Of a DNA stretch of 18,751 bases, positions 7,275-15,247 are shown piece after piece. The stretch covers positions 1-18,751 of the forward strand of contig CAMBJF010000026.1 of NCBI GenBank assembly GCA_945867875.1. The letters run 5' to 3'. How positions within the stretch are numbered: position 1 is the first letter of the stretch; each line of letters opens with the position of its first letter. The DNA is from an uncultured Ruminococcus sp. (GTDB lineage Bacteria; Bacillota; Clostridia; Oscillospirales; Ruminococcaceae). Both the position numbers and the translations under genes were made by a program. Below the pieces are notes generated by a model, which made no database searches, was not told the origin of the DNA, and was given only the letters and a program-made list of their open reading frames with translations.

Positions 7275-9575
7275 ATGCATTCAAAGCTTAAAAAATCTCT
7301 TGCGTTTCTGCTTTGCTTCTCAATGATAATGACGACAGGCGCAGCAAGCGTATTCGGTGATGACGCTCCCGCAGATGAGGCAGTAGCTTCCGATGATGCG
7401 GCAGCAGAGGATACCTCCGATGAAGAAGAGGAGGACGCTCCCCGAACTGAGGACGAAGCATTCGAGCTTATGGAGGAAGTTGACTCCAACGAAAATCTTA
7501 AGCTCTATATGAACACAAAAGAGAATACAATAATGCTGGAGGACCTTAAAACAGGAGAAAAATGGTGGTCAAACCCCGTTGATCTTCAGACCTCCAACGC
7601 AAAGAAGGGTCAGAAGGACGAGCTTGCTTCGGGTATGACGCTTACATACGCATCTCCCGCAGACCGTGCTACTACCATTCTTACCAGCAAGGGCAAGGGC
7701 AAGACCAAGATGAAGAAGTCGGGAAAGACTATAGAGATAACCTATACATATTCCGACCCCGGCATCACGATCCCCGTAACGATTTCCCTTGAAAAGGATT
7801 ATATGAAGCTGTATGTTGACACATCGGCTATCATCGAGGAAAATCCTTCCACAGTAAGCGGAAAGCTTACAAGTGACCTTGCATTTATGACAACATTCGG
7901 CGCAGCAGGACTTGAGGACGAAGGCTACTTCGTAATCCCCGACGGCAGCGGTGCAATAATCAACTTCAACAACGGAAAGACAGGTCTTAAGACCTATTCC
8001 GGCAAGGTTTACGGCAGAGACATCACCGCCGTAAAGAACCAGAAGCAGGCAACAACACAGAATGTCAGCCTGCCAATGTACGGCATTGTTAAGGGAAACA
8101 GCGCAATGATGGTGGTTGCCGACAAGGGCGACACCTGCGCAACAATCAACAGCTATGTTTCCAATCAGAACAACACCGACTACAACTCCACATACTTCGA
8201 TTTTGAGGTAAGAACTCAGGACGAGTACCTTATGGGCGGTGAGTCAAGCCCCTTAAAGGTATTTGAAAAGAGAGGAATCCTTATCCCTGAGATCGAGCTT
8301 CGCTACTATCCTGTTTCAAACAGCGATCAGAGCGAGGTGGATTACAACGACATCGCCGACAAGTACAGAGATTACCTTATAAATGAAAAGGGCGTTGAGG
8401 ACAAGGACCTTACAGACAGCAATTCCCTTTACCTGGACATCTACGGCGGAACCCTTAAAAAGGAATCCATCGCAGGTCTACCCGTAACAGTAAAGCAGCC
8501 TGTAACCACCTTTGCAACAGCAAAGTACATTCTCGAGTGCCTCAACAATGAGGGCGTTGACGATATGGTAGTTGCATACAACAACTACAACAACGACAAC
8601 GTGGGCGAGAAGATCGCTGATTCCTTTGCTCCCGCATCAAAGCTTGGCGGCAAGAGCAAGTACAATGACCTCAGCGCTTATGCTGCGGCAAACAACATCG
8701 AGCTTTTCCCCGTTGTTGACAACCAGCAGTTCAAGACCGGAAACGGCTACTGGAATATGACCAATACTGCTATCCGAGTATCAAATGCATATGCTCAGAT
8801 ACCCGTGTTCGACCTTGCCCACGGCATCGAGAACAAGTATTACAAGTCACTTTCCCTCTTCACCCCCGCTTCCTACAACAAGGCATTTGACAAGCTCATC
8901 AAGAGCTACAACAAGAACAATGTGACAAACTTCTCATTCGGAAGCCTTGCAAACACCATTTACGGTGACTACGGTAAAAAGGCGATCTCCCGTGAGAATG
9001 CAAAGGGCATCGTTCAGGGAATCTACGGCAGCGCAAAGCAGACCGGCTCCGTTCTTTCGGATAACCCCGCAGCTTACGTTCTGCCCTACACCGACTACAT
9101 CACAAACGTTCCTCTCTGCTCCAGCAAGTTCGACGTTTTTGATGCGGATATCCCCCTCTATCAGATGGTGCTCCACGGAGTAACTCCTTACTCCTGCACA
9201 GCGGTAAACGGCGATGCAGACCTTGATATCGCTTCCCTCACCGCGATCGCATCGGGCAGCAACATCGGCTTCGACTTTGTTGGAATCGAGGCAAGCGACC
9301 TTAAGGATACAAAGCTTGACAAGTATTACTACGGCTATTACGCAAACTGGGTAAATGAAGCCGCAGGACTTTACAAGCTGGCTGACGAGGTGCTCACCCC
9401 CGCAGCGGATTCCACCATTGCTTCCTACACAGTTTCGGAGGACGGCAGCGAGATAACAACAGTTTACGATAACGGCTACAAGACCGTTGTAAACCTTGAA
9501 GACCGCACCGTTACGGCTGACGGCAAGACCCTGAAGCTTACCGACTATATCGGAGAGGAGGTAATCGGCGAATGA
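7275..9575 (+). CDS. Secreted DUF5696 protein, possibly glycoside-hydrolase-like
   Basis: The start is placed at ATG 7275, with GTGGTGA just upstream; in-frame GTG codons at 7263 and 7266 are alternatives. The 766-residue protein has a Sec signal peptide (about 1-28) and no lipobox. A very acidic Ala/Asp/Glu-rich linker (about 29-58) is followed by a beta-rich domain opening with LYMNTKENTIMLEDLKTGEKWW. From about residue 386 (YLDIYGG), alternating strand/helix blocks (TTFATAKYILECL, DDMVVAYNNY, LSAYAAANNIELFPVVD) suggest a TIM-barrel. A short beta-rich tail spans 718-757. The order of mutarotase-like sandwich then barrel recalls retaining glycosidases, but I cannot assign catalytic acids and activity is unproven. 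Its stop overlaps the next permease start (ATGA), so it is tightly linked to the second permease pair and could even act as a substrate-presenting protein for it. Confidence 0.8.
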   Translation: MHSKLKKSLAFLLCFSMIMTTGAASVFGDDAPADEAVASDDAAAEDTSDEEEEDAPRTEDEAFELMEEVDSNENLKLYMNTKENTIMLEDLKTGEKWWSNPVDLQTSNAKKGQKDELASGMTLTYASPADRATTILTSKGKGKTKMKKSGKTIEITYTYSDPGITIPVTISLEKDYMKLYVDTSAIIEENPSTVSGKLTSDLAFMTTFGAAGLEDEGYFVIPDGSGAIINFNNGKTGLKTYSGKVYGRDITAVKNQKQATTQNVSLPMYGIVKGNSAMMVVADKGDTCATINSYVSNQNNTDYNSTYFDFEVRTQDEYLMGGESSPLKVFEKRGILIPEIELRYYPVSNSDQSEVDYNDIADKYRDYLINEKGVEDKDLTDSNSLYLDIYGGTLKKESIAGLPVTVKQPVTTFATAKYILECLNNEGVDDMVVAYNNYNNDNVGEKIADSFAPASKLGGKSKYNDLSAYAAANNIELFPVVDNQQFKTGNGYWNMTNTAIRVSNAYAQIPVFDLAHGIENKYYKSLSLFTPASYNKAFDKLIKSYNKNNVTNFSFGSLANTIYGDYGKKAISRENAKGIVQGIYGSAKQTGSVLSDNPAAYVLPYTDYITNVPLCSSKFDVFDADIPLYQMVLHGVTPYSCTAVNGDADLDIASLTAIASGSNIGFDFVGIEASDLKDTKLDKYYYGYYANWVNEAAGLYKLADEVLTPAADSTIASYTVSEDGSEITTVYDNGYKTVVNLEDRTVTADGKTLKLTDYIGEEVIGE

Positions 9576-10468
9576 AACTGAATATGTCCTACGAAAAGAA
9601 AAAAGGACTTTACGGCTACGGATTTATCGCACTGTGGTTCATCGGTTCGCTGATGTTCTTCATCATTCCCGTTATCAAGTCTTTCATCTATTCGTTCTAT
9701 GATGTAAAGCCCGACGTTGGTGCTCTGGTAATGAGCCCCCTCGGTCTTGACAACTACAAGAGAGCGTTTATGGTCGATCCTGACTTCCGTCAGAACCTTG
9801 TGACCGTGCTGGGAGATACACTCTGGCAGACACCTATCATCATCATCTTCTCCCTCTTCGTTGCGATCATCATTAACCAGAAGTTCAGAGGCCGTACATT
9901 TGCAAGAGCGGTATTCTTCCTTCCCGTTATCATCGCAACAGGCCCCGTTTACGCTATCATTACCAACAACCTCGACACCAGCGGAACAGCAGATGCAGAC
10001 CAGTTCTCCACAATGTTCTCCGCAGATATGGTCGATGAGCTCCTTGAATTTGTAGGAATCTACGGATTTAATGATAAGCTCACCGAAATGCTCTCCACAA
10101 TGACATCTGATATCCTGAACCTCGTATGGAAATGCGGTATCCAGATAATCATCTTCCTTTCAGCCCTCCAGGGAATCCCCACATCGGCTAAGGAAGCGGC
10201 AGCTATCGAGGGCGCAACCTCTTGGGAATTCTTCTGGAAGATCACTCTTCCCTACGTTTCCCCTATGATCCTTGTAAACCTTGTTTACACCATCATCGAC
10301 ACATTCACAGATCCCACCAACGTTGTAATGGAGCAGGTGCTCTCAGTTCAGGACGACTGGAAATACGGCTTCTCGGCGGCAATGGCGTGGAGCTACTTCG
10401 CAATAGTTCTTGTGGCGGTCGGAATTATCTTCGCCATTATGAACAAGATCGTTTACTACGATGACTAA
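9572..10468 (+). CDS. MalF-type sugar ABC transporter permease (second pair)
   Basis: This is a channel subunit of a second CUT1-type importer, 298 residues. AGGAGGT at 9556-9562 lies nine bases before the ATG, which overlaps the DUF5696 stop by four bases, indicating translational coupling. Six hydrophobic segments lie near 15-40, 86-107, 109-135, 185-203, 227-247 and 268-292. The EAA loop starts at E208 (EAAAIEGATSWEFFWKITLP). The extracellular loop between the third and fourth segments (about 135-185) is longer than in the first MalF-type permease and carries acidic and Thr/Ser-rich sequence. No binding protein of canonical form lies beside it; the DUF5696 protein occupies the place where one would be expected. 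Family is secure and the substrate is unknown. Confidence 0.92.
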   Translation: MKLNMSYEKKKGLYGYGFIALWFIGSLMFFIIPVIKSFIYSFYDVKPDVGALVMSPLGLDNYKRAFMVDPDFRQNLVTVLGDTLWQTPIIIIFSLFVAIIINQKFRGRTFARAVFFLPVIIATGPVYAIITNNLDTSGTADADQFSTMFSADMVDELLEFVGIYGFNDKLTEMLSTMTSDILNLVWKCGIQIIIFLSALQGIPTSAKEAAAIEGATSWEFFWKITLPYVSPMILVNLVYTIIDTFTDPTNVVMEQVLSVQDDWKYGFSAAMAWSYFAIVLVAVGIIFAIMNKIVYYDD

Positions 10469-10486
10469 TTTAAGGAGTTGGAAAAA

Positions 10487-11572
10487 ATGGCAGAAAATAC
10501 AGTAAAAGCAACCGCTTCCGACTTCCTTAAAAAGGTCAAGCCGGAAAAGCCCCCCAAGGAGGTAAAGAGATCACGCAAGGAAGAGCGTGAGCGCTTCAAA
10601 AAGCGTCTTGCGACCCTTACCCCTGCTGAGCAGAAATACCTCAAGAGAAAAAGAGCTTTCGATACCGTATGGCCCATATGCCGTGGACTTCTGGTATTCG
10701 GTCTCTGCTTCGTAATCATCTACCCCCTTATCTATATGATAACAGCGGCGTTCCGTCCCCGTGCTGAGATGAACGACCCCACTATCATCTGGATATCAAG
10801 ATCATTCACCCTTTCAAACATCAAGGACGTTATCCGAGTAATGGACTTCTGGCACACTCTCGGCAACACCCTGTTCATCAACATCGGCTGCTCTATCGTA
10901 CAGGTAATCACCTGTGCCATCACGGGTTACGGTTTCGGTAGATTTAACTTCAAGGGCAAGAATATTCTCTTCGGCGTGGTCATTCTTATGATCCTTATGC
11001 CCGCTCAGATTATTCTTATCCCTCAGTATATGTTCTTCCGTTACTTCAACCCTCTGGGCATCTGGCACGCTATAACAGGCAACTACATCAACCTTATTGA
11101 TAACGCCCTGACAATGTATATGCCCGCACTTATGGCAAACGGTCTCCGTGCAGGTCTGTTCATCTTCCTCTTCCGTCAGTCCTTCAGAGGACTGCCCAAG
11201 GAGCTCGAGGACGCTGCATATCTGGACGGCTGCTCACCTCTCGGCACATTCATCAAGGTTATGATCCCCAACGCAGGCTCAACCTTCCTCACCGTATTCC
11301 TGCTCTCAGTTGTATGGTACTGGAACGATTACTACATCTCCACATCGTTCTTCACAAACAACAGCACCATCGCTCTTCAGCTGAAAAACCTGAACGCTTC
11401 CCTTACCCGTGTACTCTTCAACAACGGTACAGTTAAGGTAAACGCAAGAGAGCTCATCGTATGGATGGAATCGGGCTGTCTGCTCTCCATCACACCTATC
11501 CTTGTAATGTACATCTTCCTCCAGAAGAACTTTACCGAGGGTATCGCCCGTTCGGGTCTTACAGGTATGTAA
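10487..11572 (+). CDS. MalG-type sugar ABC transporter permease (second pair)
   Basis: This is the partner channel subunit of the second importer. ATG at 10487 is chosen because AAGGAG (10472-10477) lies nine bases before it; an in-frame TTG at 10478 is too close. The 361-residue protein has a long basic cytoplasmic start of about 60 residues (KEVKRSRKEERERFKKRL), then six membrane segments. The EAA-type loop begins at E241 (EDAAYLDGCSPLGTFIKVMIP), with Asp in place of the first Ala. The stretch after it is longer than usual (NNSTIALQLKNLNASLTRVL), before the last membrane segment and a short tail. Its first seven residues, MAENTVK, match those of the unrelated-class permease at 3023. It is the last gene before the terminator at 11671-11721. 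Confidence 0.92.
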   Translation: MAENTVKATASDFLKKVKPEKPPKEVKRSRKEERERFKKRLATLTPAEQKYLKRKRAFDTVWPICRGLLVFGLCFVIIYPLIYMITAAFRPRAEMNDPTIIWISRSFTLSNIKDVIRVMDFWHTLGNTLFINIGCSIVQVITCAITGYGFGRFNFKGKNILFGVVILMILMPAQIILIPQYMFFRYFNPLGIWHAITGNYINLIDNALTMYMPALMANGLRAGLFIFLFRQSFRGLPKELEDAAYLDGCSPLGTFIKVMIPNAGSTFLTVFLLSVVWYWNDYYISTSFFTNNSTIALQLKNLNASLTRVLFNNGTVKVNARELIVWMESGCLLSITPILVMYIFLQKNFTEGIARSGLTGM

Positions 11573-11615
11573 TATATCCCGATCAGAAAACGGCGTAACA
11601 ATTTGCTTCAAGATA

Positions 11616-11646
11616 TCCTGCGGCAGTCAGTTAGTCTGCCGCAGGA
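11616..11646 (+). other. Perfect 11-bp hairpin without T-run
   Basis: TCCTGCGGCAG (11616-11626) and CTGCCGCAGGA (11636-11646) are exact inverted arms around a nine-base loop. The stem is GC-rich and strong. No T-run follows on either strand, so it is not a standard intrinsic terminator. It lies 43 bases after the last permease stop and 25 bases before the true terminator. It could protect the 3' end of the transporter mRNA or be a protein-binding site. Confidence 0.75.
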
Positions 11647-11670
11647 CAATATAAGTGAATAACGAAAAAG

Positions 11671-11721
11671 TGCCGATTTGACCGTATAGAACTTTATGCG
11701 ATTAAACCGGCAGTTTTTTTT
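11671..11721 (+). terminator. Rho-independent terminator of the transporter locus
   Basis: TGCCG at 11671-11675 pairs with CGGCA at 11708-11712, extended by TTT/AAA after one mismatch. An inner stem of CGTATA with TATGCG (one G-T pair) closes on a six-base loop. Eight T residues follow at 11714-11721. This separates the nine-gene transporter locus from the GH95 gene, though readthrough is possible. Confidence 0.75.
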
Positions 11722-11757
11722 AATTCACCGAAAAATTCCCGAAAGGAACTGATATAA

Positions 11758-14067
11758 ATGAGCATAATAAAAGCAAAAGACCCCTCATATGACCTGTGGT
11801 ACACCTCTCCCGCCGCCGAGTGGAACACCGCTCTTCCCGTGGGAAACGGCAGAATGGGCGCAATGGTATTCGGCGAGCCTGCAAACGAGCTTCTCCAGCT
11901 CAACGAGGACTCAATTTGGTCGGGAAATTTCAGAAACCGAAACAATCCAAAGGCATATGACAATCTTGAAAAAATACGCCGCCTTATAAACGAGGAAAAG
12001 ACCACCGAAGCCGAGCAGCTCTGCGCCGATGCATTTTACGGCACAAATGAGAACCAGCGCCATTATCAGCCCTTAGGCGACCTGCACATCTGGCAGAATA
12101 TCGGTGAGATCTCCGATTACGAAAGAGGACTTTCGCTGAAAAATGCCGTGGTTTATACAACATTCAAGTCGGAGGGGGTAACATATACCCGTGAGGTCTT
12201 TGCATCTCACCCCGATGAATGCATCATCGTCCGCTTCACCGCCGATAAAAAGGGCAGTATTTCCTTTACCGCCGCCATTGACGGACGTGACGACAATTAC
12301 GACAAGAATGAAGCCTATGACGATAAGACTATACTTTTCACAGTTTCTGACGGCATTCCCTATGCCTGCGCCATAACCGTTACAGCAGTGGGCGGAGAGT
12401 GCGGCACGGACGCAAACCGCCTTGTCTGCAAAAATGCCGATGAAGCTATGCTTATAATCGGGGCGCAGACATCGTGGAGAAGCGGCGATTACGAAAAGCT
12501 CTGCATTTCTCAGGCAAAGAGAGCCGCAAGAATGACCGCAGACCGTCTTATAAAGCGACATACAGATGATTATTCCAATCTTTTTGACCGCTGCTCCCTG
12601 AGCATTGCCCCCGTAAACGGCGAAAGCATATCACGCCCCACCGATGAGCGCCTTAACGCCGTCAAGGAAAATAACGCACAGGACAACGAGCTTATTTCCC
12701 TTTACTTCAATTTCTCCCGCTATCTTATGATAGCAGGCTCCCGTGAGGGAACACTTCCCCTTAATCTGCAAGGAATATGGAACAAGGATATGTGGCCTGC
12801 CTGGGGCGGAAAATACACCGTCAACATCAACACCGAGATGAACTACTGGGGCGCTGAGATACAGAATCTTTCCGACTGCCACACACCTCTTTTCGACCAC
12901 ATCGAGCGAATGAGGGAAAACGGCAGAGTGACCGCCCGTTCAATGTATCACTGCGGCGGAACGGTCTGCCACCACAACACCGACATATGGGGCGACACCG
13001 CACCGCAGGACAAATGGCTCCCCGGAACCCTCTGGCCTATGGGTATGGCGTGGCTCTGCACCCACGTCTGGGAGCATTATCTTTTCACAGGCGACAAGAA
13101 TTTCCTTGCGGAAAAATTCGACACCCTCTGCGAATCCGCTGAATTTTTCGCAGACTTCCTCACCGAGGACGAAAAGGGCAGACTTGTGACGAACCCCTCC
13201 GTGTCTCCCGAGAACACCTATTACGCCAAAAACGGCAGAACGGGAACTCTCTGCAAAGGTTCTTCAATGGATAGCCAGATACTTTATGTTCTTTTTACAG
13301 CCGTAATAAATTCATCTGCAATACTTGGCGAGAAAACGGACTTTGCGGATAAGCTCCGTTCAATGCGTGACCGTCTCCCCAAGCCCGAAATAGGCAAATA
13401 CGGTCAGATAATGGAGTGGGCGGAGGATTACGACGAGGTCGAGCCGGGTCACAGACACATTTCCCAGCTCTATGCCCTCTATCCCGCACACATTATCAGC
13501 CCTGCCAAGACCCCCGACACCGCAAAGGCGGCACGTGCGACACTGGAGCGCAGACTTTCCCACGGCGGCGGTCACACAGGCTGGTCAAGGGCGTGGATAA
13601 TCAATATGTGGGCACGGCTTCTTGACGGCGAAAAGGTGGGAGAGAACGTTCAGGCGCTCCTCGCCCATTCCACAAGCATAAATATGTTCGATATGCACCC
13701 GCCTTTCCAGATAGACGGCAACTTCGGCGGCGGCGCAGGCATTGCGGAAGCACTTCTCCAGAGCCGATATGACGGCGTATCGGGTACAGCAGAGATAGAA
13801 TTTCTCCCTGCCCTCCCGCCCCTGTGGAAGAGCGGAAACGCCAAGGGCTTTAAGGCAAGAGGCGGCTTTGAGACCGATTTTGAGTGGTCTGACGGCAGTC
13901 TTGCATATGCCGATGTAACATCTTCCTGCGGCAACAGGCTTTCAGTCAGAGCGGCAGGAAATATCACCGTCACCTGCGGAGATATGGAAATAAAGCTTAC
14001 CCAAAACAATGGTGCATATGAATTTGATACCGAGTGCGGAAAGAAGTACAGCATTTCGGCAAAGTGA
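11758..14067 (+). CDS. Glycoside hydrolase family 95 (alpha-L-fucosidase/alpha-L-galactosidase type)
   Basis: The enzyme inverts and releases terminal alpha-L-fucose, or in some members alpha-L-galactose, from oligosaccharides such as fucosylated host glycans or xyloglucan fragments. The 769-residue protein has no signal peptide, so it should act in the cytoplasm on imported substrate. The N-terminal GH95 signature is clear at residues 10-52 (LWYTSPAAEWNTALPVGNGR, then LNEDSIWSG). Candidate active-site residues by comparison with bifidobacterial AfcA are N356 and N358 in NINTEMNYW, E485 in SVSPENTY and D653 in QIDGNFGG, so the catalytic set appears intact. The ribosome binding site AAAGGA at 11742-11747 lies ten bases before the ATG. 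The gene follows the terminator closely, so its supply by readthrough or an unseen promoter is open. Fucose versus L-galactose preference cannot be settled here. Confidence 0.93.
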   Translation: MSIIKAKDPSYDLWYTSPAAEWNTALPVGNGRMGAMVFGEPANELLQLNEDSIWSGNFRNRNNPKAYDNLEKIRRLINEEKTTEAEQLCADAFYGTNENQRHYQPLGDLHIWQNIGEISDYERGLSLKNAVVYTTFKSEGVTYTREVFASHPDECIIVRFTADKKGSISFTAAIDGRDDNYDKNEAYDDKTILFTVSDGIPYACAITVTAVGGECGTDANRLVCKNADEAMLIIGAQTSWRSGDYEKLCISQAKRAARMTADRLIKRHTDDYSNLFDRCSLSIAPVNGESISRPTDERLNAVKENNAQDNELISLYFNFSRYLMIAGSREGTLPLNLQGIWNKDMWPAWGGKYTVNINTEMNYWGAEIQNLSDCHTPLFDHIERMRENGRVTARSMYHCGGTVCHHNTDIWGDTAPQDKWLPGTLWPMGMAWLCTHVWEHYLFTGDKNFLAEKFDTLCESAEFFADFLTEDEKGRLVTNPSVSPENTYYAKNGRTGTLCKGSSMDSQILYVLFTAVINSSAILGEKTDFADKLRSMRDRLPKPEIGKYGQIMEWAEDYDEVEPGHRHISQLYALYPAHIISPAKTPDTAKAARATLERRLSHGGGHTGWSRAWIINMWARLLDGEKVGENVQALLAHSTSINMFDMHPPFQIDGNFGGGAGIAEALLQSRYDGVSGTAEIEFLPALPPLWKSGNAKGFKARGGFETDFEWSDGSLAYADVTSSCGNRLSVRAAGNITVTCGDMEIKLTQNNGAYEFDTECGKKYSISAK

Positions 14068-14082
14068 TTTTCGGAGATTATT

Positions 14083-14559
14083 ATGATTGAATTTTATAAG
14101 CCCGACAGGCACACCTCTCCCGAGCTTGAAAAGGCGCAGGAGACAAAACGTGAAAACACGACGGCATATGCGGAGCCCGAAAATATCCGCATAGTTGTAG
14201 ATGACCAAACTCCCCCGAGACAGGACACAGCTTCATCTCAGAGCGGCAGCATTCCCTCTTATGCCGCAGAGCAGCAGAATTTCACATCTGTTGATGACAT
14301 CGCCGCCACCGCCAAGGCATACGGCGAAAAAATAATTGACGAGATAAACCCCAACAGGGGCGGCTTCAGAACAAATCTCAAAAGCCGCAGCCTGTCCATA
14401 TTCCTCTGCGCCCTTTTCGGAATTTTCGGCGTTCACCGCTTCTATGAGGGCAAAATACTCACAGGTCTGCTCTGGCTTTTCACAGGGGGACTGGGACTTA
14501 TCGGCTGGATAATCGACCTGATAATCCTTATAAACAAACCAAGATACTACGAGCCATAA
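14083..14559 (+). CDS. TM2-domain membrane protein
   Basis: The protein is 158 residues: a hydrophilic, probably disordered N-terminal 100 residues rich in Pro, Ser, Thr and Gln, then a TM2 domain from about residue 103 to the end. The domain has two membrane helices joined by a short turn. The family pattern is evident in FGVHRFYEGK, followed by TGLLWLFTGGLGLIGWIIDL. TM2 proteins are small membrane proteins of unknown biochemical role found in many bacteria. The start is ATG at 14083 with CGGAGA about eight bases upstream, and the GH95 stop is 15 bases earlier. Nothing links it to fucose metabolism besides position. Confidence 0.85.
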   Translation: MIEFYKPDRHTSPELEKAQETKRENTTAYAEPENIRIVVDDQTPPRQDTASSQSGSIPSYAAEQQNFTSVDDIAATAKAYGEKIIDEINPNRGGFRTNLKSRSLSIFLCALFGIFGVHRFYEGKILTGLLWLFTGGLGLIGWIIDLIILINKPRYYEP

Positions 14560-14591
14560 GGCGAATATTCAAAAAGGACGGTCATTACTCT

Positions 14592-15203
14592 ATGGCTCTT
14601 AACAGCTTTGCGGATTTCGGCGAGATGCACAAGTCCGTTTTACAGGAAATATGCAATATGGGAGCGGGCAACGCCGCAACCTCACTTTCGGAAATGATAT
14701 CCTCACCCACGGATATCTCCACCCCGCAGGTAAAGGTGCTCCCGACGGCGGAGGCTGGAAAAATAGCCGACCTCCTCAGCAGCGGCACGGAGGCTTTTCT
14801 CATTAAGCTTAGCTGCGATATGCAGGGAGCGGTGCTTTTTATCTTCCCATATGCCTTTATCGAGCGGCTTGCGGGCACATTTTTCCCCGATGTGTCGGTA
14901 AAAAGCAAGGGGGATGCTAACGAAATGGTGATGTCGGTGGTGCGGGAAACGGTGAACATCTGCGCCGCCGCATATGCCAACAATTTTTCAATAATGACGG
15001 GTATGACTGTGGATATATCCGTTCCCGAAAGCGTAACAGCTCCCTCGGGAGAAATTGCCGCCATAAACGTGGGAGCGGCGAATGCCTGTTTTGTGAACAA
15101 CGCCATTACGATAAATGACTGCGGAAAGGCATTTAATATCCTGTTTTTTCCCGAGCTTAAAACAATTCAGGATTTTATGGGCAGAATAGGTATTGAGTGT
15201 TGA
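14592..15203 (+). CDS. cheC: CheC-family CheY-P phosphatase
   Basis: The protein is predicted to dephosphorylate CheY-P or a related response regulator in the cytoplasm. It has 203 residues, close to the usual CheC length. Both copies of the family motif S/D-x3-E-x2-N-x22-P are complete: S15, E19, N22, P45 (within SVLQEICNMGAGNAATSL) and S115, E119, N122, P145 (within SVVRETVNICAAAYANN). Two active sites argue for CheC rather than CheX or FliY, which differ in architecture. The ribosome binding site AAAGGA at 14573-14578 is somewhat far from the ATG. No CheD, CheY, CheA or flagellar gene is visible nearby, so the gene is an orphan here and could serve a non-chemotaxis response regulator. The gene symbol reflects family, not proven role. 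Confidence 0.85.
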   Translation: MALNSFADFGEMHKSVLQEICNMGAGNAATSLSEMISSPTDISTPQVKVLPTAEAGKIADLLSSGTEAFLIKLSCDMQGAVLFIFPYAFIERLAGTFFPDVSVKSKGDANEMVMSVVRETVNICAAAYANNFSIMTGMTVDISVPESVTAPSGEIAAINVGAANACFVNNAITINDCGKAFNILFFPELKTIQDFMGRIGIEC

Positions 15204-15247
15204 ATTTTTCGGTACAGATTCCCTGACTTGAAAGGAAGAATTTTATT

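Noticed and set aside
7244..7489. Ser/Ala-rich minus-strand open frame opposite the start of the DUF5696 gene
   Set aside because: It is the reverse reading of the Asp/Glu/Ala-rich linker codons and not a credible gene.
11678..11706. Possible promoter for GH95: TTGACC, 17-base spacer, ATTAAA
   Set aside because: The -10 match is poor (three of six) and the elements sit inside the terminator stem-loop, so chance is likely.
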